A stretch of 64,000 bases of DNA from Triangularia verruculosa. Lineage: Eukaryota; Ascomycota; Sordariomycetes; Sordariales; Podosporaceae. The stretch covers positions 94,192 to 158,191 of the forward strand of contig MU863961.1 of NCBI GenBank assembly GCA_033296885.1, in the 5' to 3' direction. The notes under the pieces were generated by a model. That model was given only the letters and a program-made list of their open reading frames with translations, was not told where the DNA came from and searched no databases. The position numbers and the translations under genes were made by a program. Below, in pieces: positions 22,823-35,024 of the stretch (position 1 is its first letter; each line of letters begins with the position of its first letter).

Positions 22823-25814
22823 ATGGCCCGCGACGAGAGCGCGCAAGGACTTCTCAAGGAGTCCGCTCGACGGTCTCACTCGAGCGACCGGGGCGACAAC
22901 GCCGCTTTCGATTCCGACTCGGATCTCGATGCTACCGATTACATTGACCGCGAGGCTGTCCGTCCGCCGACCAGACGATCGCCGACGGCATCATTCGAAC
23001 CAAACACGAAGGGACGGAAAAGATGGTGCTCGTGTCTTTTTACCACGCTCGGGAGGAGAAGCAAATGCTGCATCGGGGTGCTTGCGGCAATAGGAATTCT
23101 TTGGGTTCTTTTGGCGGCAACCGGCGTGTTCGTCTACAAAAAGGCCCAAGAGGAGCCACCATACGGACAGTCCCCGCCGTGGTACCCGACGCCAAAAGGA
23201 GGAATCGCTGCTTCCTGGGCTGACAGCTATGTCAAGGCCTCCAGGATGGTGTCCAAAATGACACTGGCCGAAAAGGTGAATGTCACTACCGGCACGGGGT
23301 GGCAGATGGGTTTGGCCGTCGGCACTACCGCTCCAGCCATCTACGTGGGCTTCCCACAGCTACAGCTACAGGACGGCCCGCTCGGAATCAGATTCGCCGA
23401 CAACATTACCGCCTTCCCTGCTGGCATCACTGTCGGGGCGACATGGAACAGGCAACTGATGTATGCAAGGGGCAAGGCGCATGCTATTGAGGCACGAGAG
23501 AAAGGCATCAACGTCTTGCTAGGACCGTGCGTGGGCCCTTTGGGAAGGATGCCGGCCGGTGGTCGTAACTGGGAGGGCTTCGGTGCCGACCCTTACCTTC
23601 AAGGAATTGCCGGTGCGGCGACGGTGAGGGGAATCCAGAGTGAGGGCATCATGGCGACCATCAAGCATTTCGTGGCCAACGAGCAGGAACATTTCCGCCA
23701 GCCATGGGAGTGGGGCCTACCTCATGCCATCAGCGCCAACATTGACGATCGCACCCTACATGAGCTGTATGCTTGGCCATTTGGTGATGCCGTCAAGGCT
23801 GGCGTGGCTTCGGTAATGTGCAGCTACAACCAAGTCAATAACTCGTATGCCTGTGCCAACAGCAAGCTTCTGAACGGTATCCTGAAGGACGAGTTGGGCT
23901 TTCAGGGCTTCGTAATGAGTGATTGGTTGGCCCAGCACTCAGGTGTCGGTACCGCGCTTGCTGGGCTGGATATGACGATGCCTGGCGATGGGTTGGGCTG
24001 GGCCGATGGAAAATCGCTGTGGGGCCCAGAGCTGTCGAGGGCTGTCCTGAATGGAAGCGTTCCCTTGGAGCGGCTTAATGATATGGTGACCCGCATCGTG
24101 GCAGCCTGGTATCAACTTGGCCAAGACGATGAAAAGAAGTTTCCAAGAAAGCAGCCCAATTTCTCATCGTGGACGGATGAGGAGAAGGGCGTGTTGGCCC
24201 CAGGAAGCCCGACTGAGCAGGAGCAGGTGGTTGTCAACCAGTTTGTCAACGTACAGGCAAACCACTCGGTTATTGCCAGAGAGGTAGCCGCTGAAGGCAC
24301 GGTCCTGCTCAAAAATGAGGACTTGTTGCCCATCAGCCGCCAGGGGTTGAATGATGGCAAGCTCAGGGCCAGACGAGATATTGTCGAGCGTGCCACCGGG
24401 AAGCGCAGTGAAGGGAAGTTCAAGGTAGGCATCTTTGGAGAGGACGCAGGTCCGGGTGACGGTCCTAATGCTTGCAAGGACCGTGGCTGGTAAGTATAGT
24501 GCTTGTTCGCCCTCGGCATCTTCTTGAATAACAGCTAACATGGGAAACAATAGCAATCAAGGTACCCTTGGTTCAGGCTGGGGCTCCGGCGCCGTGGAGT
24601 TTCCTTACCTCGTGTCTCCCGTTGAAGCTCTGCGGAAGCAGTTTGACAAATCGAAAGTTGAGCTCTCGGAGTTTCTGGATAATAAGCCGTCTTTCGGTAA
24701 GGATGGCAGCAGTGTTGTGGACGAACTTGAACTATGCATAGTCTTTGCCAACGCCGATGCCGGTGAAGGCTTTGCCAAGTGGGCCGATGTGAGAGGCGAC
24801 CGTCCCAATCTGCGACTTCAAAACAACGGCGACGACTTGATTGTCAAGGTTGCCTCCAGCTGTGGGGGTGGTACTGGTGATGTGATTGTCGTCATTCACG
24901 CCGTCGGGCCTGTGCTTGTGGAAGATTGGATCGACACGCCGAACGTCAGGGCTGTGCTCTTTGCCAATCTGCCAGGACAGGAGTCTGGAAATGCCCTCGC
25001 GGAAATACTCTTTGGCGACACTAATCCATCCGGCCATTTGCCCTTCACGATCGGTCGGACTCTTGAGGATTACGGCCCCGGTGGCAAGGTGCTTTACCTT
25101 CCTAACGGGGTGGTCCCTCAGCAGGACTTCAAGGAAGGGCTATATATTGACTACCGTCATTTTGACAAGTACAACATTGAGCCCAGATTTGAGTTTGGTT
25201 TTGGTTTGAGCTACACCACCTTCGAGTTTGACAATGTTGTTGTCATTCCCCAGAGGAGGAAGACCAGGTTTCCCATGCGCAGACCAAACCCGGCTGCTGA
25301 GCCACCTAGCTACTCGAGCGACATTCCCAGCAAGGCTGAGGCGGTCTTCCCGCCCGAAATCCGCCAGCTGGACAAGTATGTGTATCCGTATCTGGACAAT
25401 ACGGATGGCATCGAAGTGGGCCAGTATCCTTACCCGGATGGCTATGATCAGCAACAACCGTTGAGCGAGGCTGGCGGTGACGAGGGCGGAAACCCCGACT
25501 TGTGGGCAAACTACGTTGTTGTTAATGTGGACGTGATCAACAACGGCCCTGTCGCGGGCGCCGTGGTGCCGCAGTTATACCTGCAGTATCCGGAAACAGA
25601 TTTAGAGGTGGACCTTCCCGTGCGTGTTCTGAGAGGCTTTGACAAGGTCTTCCTCAAGCCTGGGGAGAAGAAGACGGTCAAGTTCAATCTGACGAGGCGG
25701 GACTTGAGTTACTGGGACGTTGTGGCACAGAACTGGGCCATGATGACGGAGGGGCCGTACAAGTTTTCGATCGGCCTGAGCTCACGGGATTTGTCGATTA
25801 GCGGGGCTTGGTAG
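22823..25814 (+). CDS. Membrane-anchored GH3 beta-glucosidase
   Basis: Exons 22823-24489 and 24554-25814 (64-nt intron, phase 2) give 975 aa. Residues 1-80 are a charged cytosolic tail, 84-104 a transmembrane helix, and the rest extracellular. The GH3 N-domain includes KHFVANEQE and the nucleophile region GFVMSDW with aspartate 367. The C-domain includes EGTVLLKNE and the GFGLSYTTFEF segment. A fibronectin-III-like domain closes the protein (VPQLYLQYP, VRVLRGFDK). This is the arrangement of fungal beta-glucosidases of the large type II membrane class. They release glucose from cellobiose or glucan oligomers. The anchor suggests action at the cell surface rather than in the medium. Confidence 0.92.
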
Positions 25815-26362
25815 TGACATACAATGCACAGTAGAGCATGGAGCCTGGAGTTGGAGTACGGACATGTATGGAATATGTATTTAGATTGGCACAAGACTGT
25901 TTTGGATATCTTTTCCGCACTCTCTCTGGCTGGGTGGTCTTCCATTCTGAAGAAGTTATGCATGAGTTTGGAGTGTTTGATGTCAGGGTTAGGGCGGTAT
26001 TATTGGGCAGCTGCCATGTCTGCCAAGACGTGGGGATCTGCGCTGGCGAACTCTGGACCCTGAAACGGTGGCATCTCCATCTCTCCCCCTTTTCAGTTTT
26101 GGATCCTCAGCCTTCAGAGTCGGTATTCTTTCCTTGTATCTATACGCGGGTGCCTTTATCGCCTACATTTCACATTTGCTGTGGCCATACTTACCCACTT
26201 GTAATTCCTTTCCCGCGTCAGTCCGTTGGAGCAACCGATCAACCGACCGACCGACCGACCGACCGACCGTTCCCTGTCAAGCAACCCCCGCATCCCGATT
26301 CCCCCGACACTTTTGGGCAGCTAGAGGAAGAATAGGTCGACCACAAACAAAGACGAGGAACA
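25815..26362. other. Spacer with a (CCGA)n microsatellite
   Basis: Contains the 3' UTR of the GH3 gene and the promoter/5' UTR of the coactosin gene, with a CCGA tandem repeat close to the latter's start. Confidence 0.6.
26243..26269. repeat. (CCGA)n microsatellite
   Basis: Nearly seven uninterrupted copies of CCGA, about 95 bp upstream of the coactosin start codon. It is probably in the promoter or 5' UTR. Confidence 0.95.
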
Positions 26363-26800
26363 ATGTCAGGCGCCAACTCTCCCGATGTTCTCGCCGCCTA
26401 CGACTCGATCCGTTCCGACAAGGAAGAGCAAAACTGGCTTTTACTGTCGTACGGCGCGACGGGTAACAAGCTGCAGCTGACGGCCACGGGCACCGGCGGC
26501 CTTTCGGAGCTCACGGCCCAGCTCGACGACAGCCAGGTGCAGTACGCCTACGTCAGAGTGGAATACGCAAACGATGCCGAGAGCAAGAGAGTCAAGTTTG
26601 CCTTTGTGGTCTGGATCGGCGAGAACGCCAAGGTGATGAGGAAGGCCAGGGCCAGCATCGAGGCGGGCGATGTCAAGAAGGTGCTCAGCCACTACAGCGT
26701 CGAGCTCACCGCGAACGACAAGGGCGATTTGGACGAGCAGGAGGTGGTCAAGAGACTGAGGAAGGCTGGAGGGGCCGACTATAACGGTGGGAGGGGGTAG
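26363..26800 (+). CDS. Coactosin-like actin-binding protein (ADF-H domain)
   Basis: Intronless, 145 aa, the usual size of a single ADF-homology domain. The order is AAYDSIRSDKEEQNW at the N-terminus, the NKLQLTATGTGGL turn, a YAYVRVEY strand, the FAFVVWIGENAKVMRKAR core and a VELTAND strand near the C-terminus. This matches coactosin rather than cofilin, because it lacks the cofilin N-terminal SGV start. Coactosin binds F-actin and counteracts capping. A cytosolic, cortical actin role is expected. Confidence 0.85.
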   Translation: MSGANSPDVLAAYDSIRSDKEEQNWLLLSYGATGNKLQLTATGTGGLSELTAQLDDSQVQYAYVRVEYANDAESKRVKFAFVVWIGENAKVMRKARASIEAGDVKKVLSHYSVELTANDKGDLDEQEVVKRLRKAGGADYNGGRG

Positions 26801-27718
26801 ACCTGCTGGGCGGGAGCTGTGATCGTGCAATGTAGCGTTGGTACGCTGGATAGATGGATAGATGGATCGCATTTTGGGTGGGAATCTGTCGAGGAAACAG
26901 AACACAAAACACTTGAACAACAAGATACACGGAGCAAACAGTCCGCTTACCTTCGGCATCTCTTCTCTGCCTTTCTGTCTCTCTGCCGTGACATAGTCAG
27001 ACAGGAAACACTCAACTGAATCACAAGACTTGGGGCCAGAGGTGGCCACGTTGTCGTGCACCCACCCTTGAAGACGTACGGGCCATGCCGGCGGTCCCGA
27101 TGCTGCAAGAGGTGCATGGGCACGCTGCAGCAGATAATGCTATAAACAGCACTGTTGCCACAACGGCCCAACGGTCTCGGAAGCAAGATGCTGTGGAGGT
27201 GATATGATGTGCCTAGTAATGACATGCAGTGATCGACAGTGTCGGAAATGCTTAAGTCTACGTCCGTCTCGACTATGTCTGTGTCTGACGTCCGATGTCT
27301 GGTACTCTGCTGCTGTTGTATGCATCGCCGTTTCTTGCCCGTTATGTGTGGTCGGCCGGATCCGGACCCGTTTCTCCCTTCCGTGCGTCGGTTAGCTCTC
27401 TGCCCGTCTTGTTACCCGTCCTGGTGAAAAGGGTGAGCTCACATGAGACCTGTCATGGAAAACTCGAAGTGAAAATAATGCGGTGTTTTTTTTGTGGAAG
27501 ATACGGGGCATCCACGGCATTGGCGGTGGGATAGTAAGGCGCGTGAATCATCATGGCATGAAGTGGAGCGAGTCGTGTGCCGGGTTTCTCCTCATAGAAT
27601 AGGCAGATAATTATCATAGATTTCGCTACCTAGCAGCCGCAACGGAGCTGAAAGGCATTTCTCACTTGCACCGTGACCATCACCAACCACCGCCACAACA
27701 ACACTTCTCCTCACCGTC
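26801..27718. other. Intergenic between coactosin and SDR genes
   Basis: Contains the coactosin 3' flank (with GATA repeats around 26850-26865) and the SDR promoter. No gene is supported. Confidence 0.5.
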
Positions 27719-28504
27719 ATGGGCCGATTCTTCATCACGGGTTCTTCTGACGGCCTCGGCGCCCGCACCGCCAGTAAGCTGATCTCGCAGGGGCACCACG
27801 TCGTCCTCCACGCCCGCAACGCTCAACGTGCCGAAGATGCGCGCAGGGCCTGCCCCGGCGCAGAGACTGTGCTGATTGCCGATCTGTCTTCTATTGAAGA
27901 GACCAAGCAGCTCGCCAAGCAGGCGTCGGAACTGGGTCCGTACGAGGCCGTCATCCACAATGCAGGCGTCTACACGGGCATGGAAACGGTCCCCGGAAAG
28001 TCGGGGCTGCCAACGCTCTTCACCGTCAACACGCTCGCCCCTTACATCCTCACGGCGCTCATGGGACCTGAGGCCCAAAAGAGGCTGGTGTTTGTCAGCA
28101 GCGAGCTGCACGCCGGCGGTCGGCCCCGGTTGGGCGACACGGAAGACATCAAGAAGAGCGGCTACGGCGACAGCAAGCTTCACAGCGTCATACTCGCAAA
28201 GGCGTTTGCCAGGCTTTGGCCGACAACGAGGGCGTATAGCGTTCACCCAGGCTGGGTTCCCACAAAGATGGGAGGCCCGAATGCGACGGGAGATATGGAC
28301 TTGGCGGTTGACACTTTTGTCATGGTAGCCACTGGCGGTCAGACTGGTGGGAAGGGGGAGACAGAGGAAGAAAGGTGGACCCCGGGTGGGTATTTCGCCG
28401 CGTTGAAGGAGGAGGAGCCGTCCAAGATTGCCGGTGACCACTCGGTGCAGGACGGGCTGCTTGCGGCGTTGGAGACCATCTCGGGCATAAAAGTGAGTGT
28501 GTAG
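27719..28504 (+). CDS. Short-chain dehydrogenase/reductase
   Basis: Intronless, 261 aa, no signal peptide. The cofactor-binding turn GSSDGLG is at residues 8-14. NAG is at 81-83, N104 is the structural Asn, the catalytic Ser is at 127/128 and YGDSK gives Y149 and K153. The whole tetrad is intact, so an active NAD(P)-dependent oxidoreductase is expected. HPGWV at 176-180 is also typical. The substrate cannot be inferred. No co-directional pathway genes flank it. Confidence 0.87.
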   Translation: MGRFFITGSSDGLGARTASKLISQGHHVVLHARNAQRAEDARRACPGAETVLIADLSSIEETKQLAKQASELGPYEAVIHNAGVYTGMETVPGKSGLPTLFTVNTLAPYILTALMGPEAQKRLVFVSSELHAGGRPRLGDTEDIKKSGYGDSKLHSVILAKAFARLWPTTRAYSVHPGWVPTKMGGPNATGDMDLAVDTFVMVATGGQTGGKGETEEERWTPGGYFAALKEEEPSKIAGDHSVQDGLLAALETISGIKVSV

Positions 28505-29880
28505 TAAGGTATCTATGGGAAGACTGCTTTGTAGAGAGGACGATCGCTTCCCTTTTGGGGCTAAATGTAGATGCTGTACATAGGTAGGTATACATTGTCA
28601 CTTACAAAGAATAATTACTGGTGATGGGACGGGCGGATGGATTCTGGAAGTGCGCGCTGAGTGATCTGTGCGTGGGGTGACACCCGGAACGTCAGCTCCC
28701 CCCGTCACGCCACTGTCATGCACTGAACCCTTTGAGCTTGAACCGACGACGCCCTCTTTTTTGATTCGGTTCTTCTGGCTCATTTGCGACCTGCACCCAC
28801 CACGCCCAACCCGGGGAGTTGCTACCGCAAAACTACCCCCTTCAGACACTGAAACGGAGCGGTGAGAACGAATGAGACCTCGAGAAAGAACTAGCCCGCC
28901 GTGCTAGGACCCTGGATGCATCAAGTTCGTTTCCCTCCTCAATGGGTAATTTAACTTACTACCTGACTACTGCACAGTCTGTAGTGTATGTAGGGGAGAG
29001 CAGGGGCAGGCCGGGGTCTTGGATCTAGACTGGCCGGACGTTGTCGTCGGACCGTGCCCTCGGGACACAGACGCCGACATGGGATGGGGTCGTGCCTTTG
29101 TTGATGCTCGTCCCTGGACCCTGGCCGTGAGCCATCGATGATGTCGTTCTTTCAGACTCGACTGTCAACACCACTGCCCCAGACTGAAAGCGGCTGCCCG
29201 CTCACAGAATGCATTGTAGCATCTTTCTTTCTCAGTATTCAGTATCGGACCGAGACATTGCGTCATTGGTGCGATTTTGTCTGGTGTCCATGAGGACGAA
29301 GAGCACCGTCGTGGGCCGACATCGTGACTCTTCCTCCAGCTGCCGTGTGCTATTGCGCAAAAACACCGTGACCGCAACACGCCCTCCACCCATGCCGCAA
29401 TTGGTTTTCTTTCTTTTGGCGGCAGCGTGTGGTGGACATTGACACCCTCAACTCAGCCCGGATCACCCGACCCGTCCCGACAGTACGGAGCAAAATCAAA
29501 TGGTTCCTTCTTTCAGCTTGCGCCCGTCGCATATATGACCCTTCGGCCACACCCTTTCCAAGACTTTGGACCGTTGGTCTAACGCAAGGCGGCACAGTCA
29601 CATCTTTTCGTGTGGTTCATGCAATAATAATTATACCTAGGTCAGCCAGCCCCTTTCAGATTTTACGGCACTGTCGACGCTTGGCATCAGTTGGCTCACT
29701 TTGCTCACCTGGCCTCGACTCGGAGTCGCCCTGTTCCCCAGCTTGGCCAACCGTCCGAAGAGCCCTGGCTGCTTTGGAGAACTTTTCATCTGATCTTTTA
29801 ATAAATACCCTCCCCCTTCTGTCCCACTAGCACACCCACGATCCTCTCTCCCACAGCTCTCTGTTCTCCCAAAATCAAAC
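28505..29880. other. Intergenic, upstream of the aquaporin gene
   Basis: A 1.4-kb stretch without a supported gene. It includes TAGGTAGGTA at 28581-28590 and a TTAATAAATA TATA-like element about 80 bp upstream of the aquaporin ATG. Confidence 0.5.
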
Positions 29881-31031
29881 ATGCGCCGCAGCCGCTTTCT
29901 ATCGTACGCCTCTGATGCCAACGGGCACAACTCTCACAACAGCGACGATACTTCAAACGCCAACGTGAGACCGGACACCATGAATCACTCCAACACAATG
30001 ACGTTGCCCATGCTGTCCAAGCCGGCCACCACCAGGAACAACATCACGGCCTTCCTGGGAGAGTTTGTGGGCACCTTTTTGTTCCTTTTCTTCTCCTTCG
30101 CGGGTACTCAAATCGCCGTCAACTCGGGGCCTGCCGTTCTCGAGCCGGGGACCAATATCGCCATCCCCAACACTCAGAACCTCATGTTTATTGCCCTGGC
30201 CTTTGGCCTGAGTCTCATGGCGAATGTCTGGGCTTTCTACCGCGTCACCGGCGGCCTTTTCAATCCCAGCGTCACACTCGCTCTGTTCCTCGTTGGCGGA
30301 CTGTCGGCAGTCCGCAGCGTCATCGTCGTGGTTGCTCAGCTGCTTGCTGGCATGGCCGCCGCCGGTGTTGTTTCCGCTCTGTTCCCCGGGCCCATGGATG
30401 TCGAGACGACCCTCGGAGGAGGCGCCAATGTTGCCCAGGGTCTCTTCATTGAGATGTTCCTCACCGCTGAGTTGGTATTCGTCGTCATTATGGTTGCCGC
30501 AGAGAAGCACAAGAGCACGTACCTGGCCCCAGTTGCCATCGGAATGGCATTCTTCCTCGCCGAGTTGGTTGGTAAGTTATTTGACTTGGGTTTTCAGGTG
30601 ACAGAGGGTGTACTAATAATCATTCGATAGGTGTGTACTTCACCGGTGGCTCGCTCAACTTCGCCCGGTCCCTCGGCCCAGCTGTTGTCAACCGGAACTT
30701 CCCAGGCTACTTCTGGATCTATTTCTTGGGCCCCATCTTGGGATCGCTCTTAGCCTCGGGATTCTATGCGCTGCTCAAGTACCTCCGATGGAAGGAGTGC
30801 AACCCCGGCCAGGATGTGGATGATGAGGAGAAGCTCAAATATGACCCGGCCCGAATTCAGGAGAAGGAGCGCTTCGGAAGCGTCGCCGACGGACACGCCA
30901 GCGCCCGCGAGACAGTGACGCCGCCTAATGGAGCCGTGTCACCTGGCGGGACGACCGTGGCCGACTCGCCCACGGCACCGCGCGACATGAACTACAACCA
31001 ACACGAGGGGACTGTTGGGCAAGTTGCTTAA
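29881..31031 (+). CDS. Aquaporin (MIP family) with altered NPA boxes
   Basis: Exons 29881-30571 and 30631-31031 (59-nt intron, phase 1) give 363 aa. Residues 1-55 are a polar cytosolic N-terminus and 56-290 contain six predicted membrane helices. The first half-helix motif reads NPS (128-130) and the second NFA (240-242), with the following Arg 243 kept. The C-terminal tail is long, charged and Pro/Gly-rich. It is closer to orthodox fungal aquaporins than aquaglyceroporins in its spacing (GGSLNFARSLGP). Water conduction is the family role; both changed boxes could alter selectivity. An alternative start at the in-frame ATG of residue 34 or 40 is possible. Confidence 0.85.
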
Positions 31032-34000
31032 GTCGGCTTACACATTCTTAAACTTTGACTTCTTCAGGGATGCTATGGATGATCAGTGAGCCCTATGAGT
31101 GACGATCTTGTTTATCTTGGTTATATGATGTTGCGTTTTGTAGTGGGAAAGACAGGGTGTTTAATGGCTGTTGTTTGCGGTATGGTTTGCGTTTTGCTTT
31201 TCTGTTATTCTTTTGGATGGTGCTCGGCATTGAACTGGTCGTACTGGTCGGGTTGGTCATGGATTCTGGAAGGATGGTGCATCGGTGGACTGGGCCTGTA
31301 GGGGTTGATGCATATCCGCTGGGCTCTGTTTTCGGTCGGGACTTGTCATGTCGGTGATGCTGGGCTCTCTGGGTTGCGACTAGGTTTGGTGTTTTGGGAC
31401 TTTTTTGTGATACCAAAATGGAATTCGGAAAAGGTTGGTGGGATGATAGGAACAAAGGAGGGAAACGATCAAGGATATTTTGGCGACCATGGATCTATCT
31501 GAGACAGACCTAGGTAGCTGTCGAGGAGTTAATTTAGGGGAATTTAGTAATGGAAGGATTCAGACCTTGTCTTGAATTGTATTAATCATGCTTGAGCTCT
31601 TTCTATTATTTGCATACACGGTGCCAATGATGCTGATGGCCTGGTACTGACCGCATATCGGGACACACAGGTACTGTATCAGTACCTAAGGTAGGTAGCC
31701 GAATTGTTTCAGCCAACCCTCTGTTTAGACTTTCTAAGCTGTAGATAGCTGATCCTGTGCCGATGCCATGTACCTTAGGTAGACACCGTTTAAAAGGGAT
31801 CAATCTGCTACACCGCATGACAAGTCAAGTATCATATTGTGACACATGACATGCTCCCACGAAAAAGTAACAGGGTAGGTAGTAGGCTTGGATATTGGCT
31901 GTCCCATCATCACTGCCTTTGGAATTTGATTCAACTAGCATCGGCTTTGATATATCTGATGTGCTAAGGTACTTCTAGCCCAGAGAAAGGGGAAAGCTGG
32001 TCGCTGTTCTCAAGTGACACAGCTTCTCGGCAGCTTTTTGGGACTTTTAACAGACACCTACTCGCCAGTCAGATTGGAAAACGCTGTCAGCCCATGAATT
32101 CAACCGTCAAATCCTGCCACTCGTGCTATTTGAACGCGTCTTTCTGTCATCCCGTTCCCAGTCACTGACTGTGGGGAAGTCAGGACAGGGGGTGGGATCC
32201 CCGACTTCTCTCGGGCTGGGACCAGTCGGCGATCGTGAAGCATATGGCTGTGCACAAGAAACACGATGACCTTTGATCCGGCTTCTCGAAGCTCGGGGCG
32301 GTGTTGCCGATTCAACGTGCGAATAGTGATTATTGAATCTCTCAAATCATTGGATGGTAAAAGAATCTCGTTTCGTGTCTCTGCATCATCATCTGACATG
32401 GGGCCTCTACCAGCAACTGCCGTGCCCCATTCGACTGTTCGACCGGAGTTTTCGGCGTTTCCGAGCGAGATAAGCACGCAGCCCTACCAGAACTTGAAAC
32501 ACGTCAAAGTGACATGCCATCCAAAGCCAAGTTGCTAGTTATACTTGGCAGTCACACAAGATGCATTCTTTGGCTTGGAGACTGTTGCGGTACTTGTCTA
32601 AGGTAGATATTACACTTCCCTCTGTCAGATTTATCTCTATGACCCTGCCGGATAGTTCCATCTCCATCAATGTCCACTGATGAGGTCACTGCTCATGCAA
32701 GGGCGAATCCTGAGCTCGGGCACTTGATGAACATTATACGATACACTTACACACTGCAAGGACCCCTGAGTTGCTGCTGTTGTGTACCAGGTAGCTGTCT
32801 CTTATCCTCGGCATGCCGCTTCCCCTTTTGAACTTGGCTGCTGTCTGATCCCTGTGGCGTGTTGGGCGATGACGGGATCAAATTACCGTCCACGGCCCTG
32901 AGTGAATGGACGGTACAGATAGCTGTCATCCCATCTTTCCTCTTTGGGAACCCGGAATACACTATATACCTACACGGATGTTGTTCCTAGGGGGCTGGTG
33001 AGATCTGCGAGGTTGCAATTGTAAGGTCTGGTGGGAATATTCTGGCCTGATTATTCCAGGACGGGGTTGATATACTTCCTCAACCTCGTTCCCACACGAA
33101 TACCTATGCTTCATATGGCTGCAACAGGTACCTAGATTGATCGTGGTGGATAGAGTCTCGGTGATGTCACCTTTTCGGCCTGGGTTGCCTCTTGGGGCTG
33201 CCAGCTGTCGAACAGCTGCTCACAGTTGGAAAACTACAACCTCTCCTGATAGGTAAACAATGCCCCCTATTCCATCTCAAACGCCGGGAACTGCCGTCCA
33301 ACTCAACGCCGCATGTAACAACTTCTTTCCTGATGTTGATAACTTGGAATACCGTTGTGTTCCGACGTCAGTTTGAGATAGGTAGGTGTCATGAGCATTC
33401 AGAGAACCACCCCTCTCTCTCACCACCTCGGTGTGTGTGACGGGGGGAGAAAACTCCGATCCCGGCAACCGCCATCGCGATTTACACCAATGAAAAAAGC
33501 TGCGGCCCCGGAGGAAGCCAAGTTTTGGGCACAAAGGCTGCACATGGTGGGTAGCTTAATGGGTGGTGCTGAGGGGCATCGTGCCGCAGCGAGCTTGATG
33601 TGATGGTTAGGTATGCAGACACTCACGGCTACCGGAGCCGATGCCGTCTCCATTCCAGGTTGCTAGTGACAGTTGACAGTTTACAGATAGAAAATAACTC
33701 GACTGTAGGTATCTATCAGTGGGAACCGTGACCTTCTCTTGCTATAAGACAGCAAATACCTATCTGAACCCAGGTCTTCCAGGTTTGTTGAGTCGAACAT
33801 CGACAAAGGTTGCGCAGAAATGAAGACATTGGACCATAGATCTCGCCTGTGGTCGATGTGACGGGGGCTTTACCTGATTAGACAGCCAATGGTTCCTTGG
33901 CAGCGGGTCCCCCCGCCGTTCTGCTTTTCTTCAACCACCGGGGGGGGGGGAGGTTTAGCGTGCCAACGGGGCTTTTTGTTGTGGGTTCCTCCCTCAGTGC

Positions 34001-35024
34001 CGCCAAAAGGACGCTTCTTTGTCTCTGGAAGGTCCAGATAAGGTTAAGGCTTGCCCAAGGCAGCCATTTGTTGACCGGCCTAACAACTTGGGGTGCATGG
34101 CGAGATGGAGGCGGCTAGGGCATCTCTCAAGCGAGCGAGCAGCCCTTACGCTATTTCCACCATCTGGACCACACAGATCACAAGCGTGTTCGGCGCCGAG
34201 CACCGTGAGCCGAGAAAGAACGACTGCCATGAAGTTTTATTCTGCTGCCTGTCTGTGTGCCCCTCTTTTGTGCTGTGGGCTGTTGAGCAGGACCGGTGCT
34301 AGTGGAACGGGTAGCTTAGTACAGCGGGTAAAAGCTGAGTCCCCACTATTCACACCATACTCGGCACAACGTGGGCCATATGGCTTGAGGTAAACTCTGT
34401 ACGTACGTACAGGCGGTCAAGCAGATCAAAAGGGCAGGATGTGTGTTTAGCTGATTGACGTGACCGGGCACAAAAAGTGTAGCCTAGATACTAATGCAGA
34501 CTGAGCATGGACACAGGATGCGCTGGAACTCTGGAGCAGTGTTTGGGTCTCCTCTCGTTCCAGGGTCAGGGGTTCATGTCTGTGGTCTTGGATATCCCAG
34601 CTCAGCCCTACCACGGGCCGTTTGGATCTCCAAGCTCCCAAGGACGGCCCTGCTCCCTCCCTCCCGAGGCCTTGGTTCTCAACCTTTGACGTGATACATA
34701 TATATAGAGGAGGGGGAGAACGGGACAGTGTCATCATGACAATCAATATTCTCACATCAGCACCTATTTGACGCACCTGATTACCACCAGGACCCCTTGG
34801 CTTTCACTAACTCCAAGCCTGGGCGGTTATTCGTTGCCACAAATACACGTACACGCAGCAGGCTTACACGCTCAGAGTGAGGTTGGAGTGGGGGCTGCTG
34901 TTGGACCATTTCACCCGTGCCACCCTTTCCCCCCCCCAAAGTCTTCTGGACAACAGAACACTGCATGGCACTTGAAGAACCAAAGTCACACAGGACTTCC
35001 CACTTACCATCAGCATCGCACATC
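31032..35024. other. Long gene-free tract (about 4 kb)
   Basis: No gene with recognisable sequence. Copies of the CCTAGGTA / AAGGTAGGTA motif occur at 31508-31518, 31681-31700 and 33127-33134. A G-run lies at 33940-33950. A small signal-peptide-like frame is at 34229-34393. The last portion should contain the promoter of the Zn2Cys6 gene. Confidence 0.5.

Noticed and set aside
27680..28441. 253-codon minus-strand frame over the SDR gene
   Set aside because: Antisense shadow of the SDR, which has a complete catalytic tetrad.
34300..34370. Possible tRNA around GGGTAGCTTAGTACAG
   Set aside because: No T-arm and no acceptor pairing.
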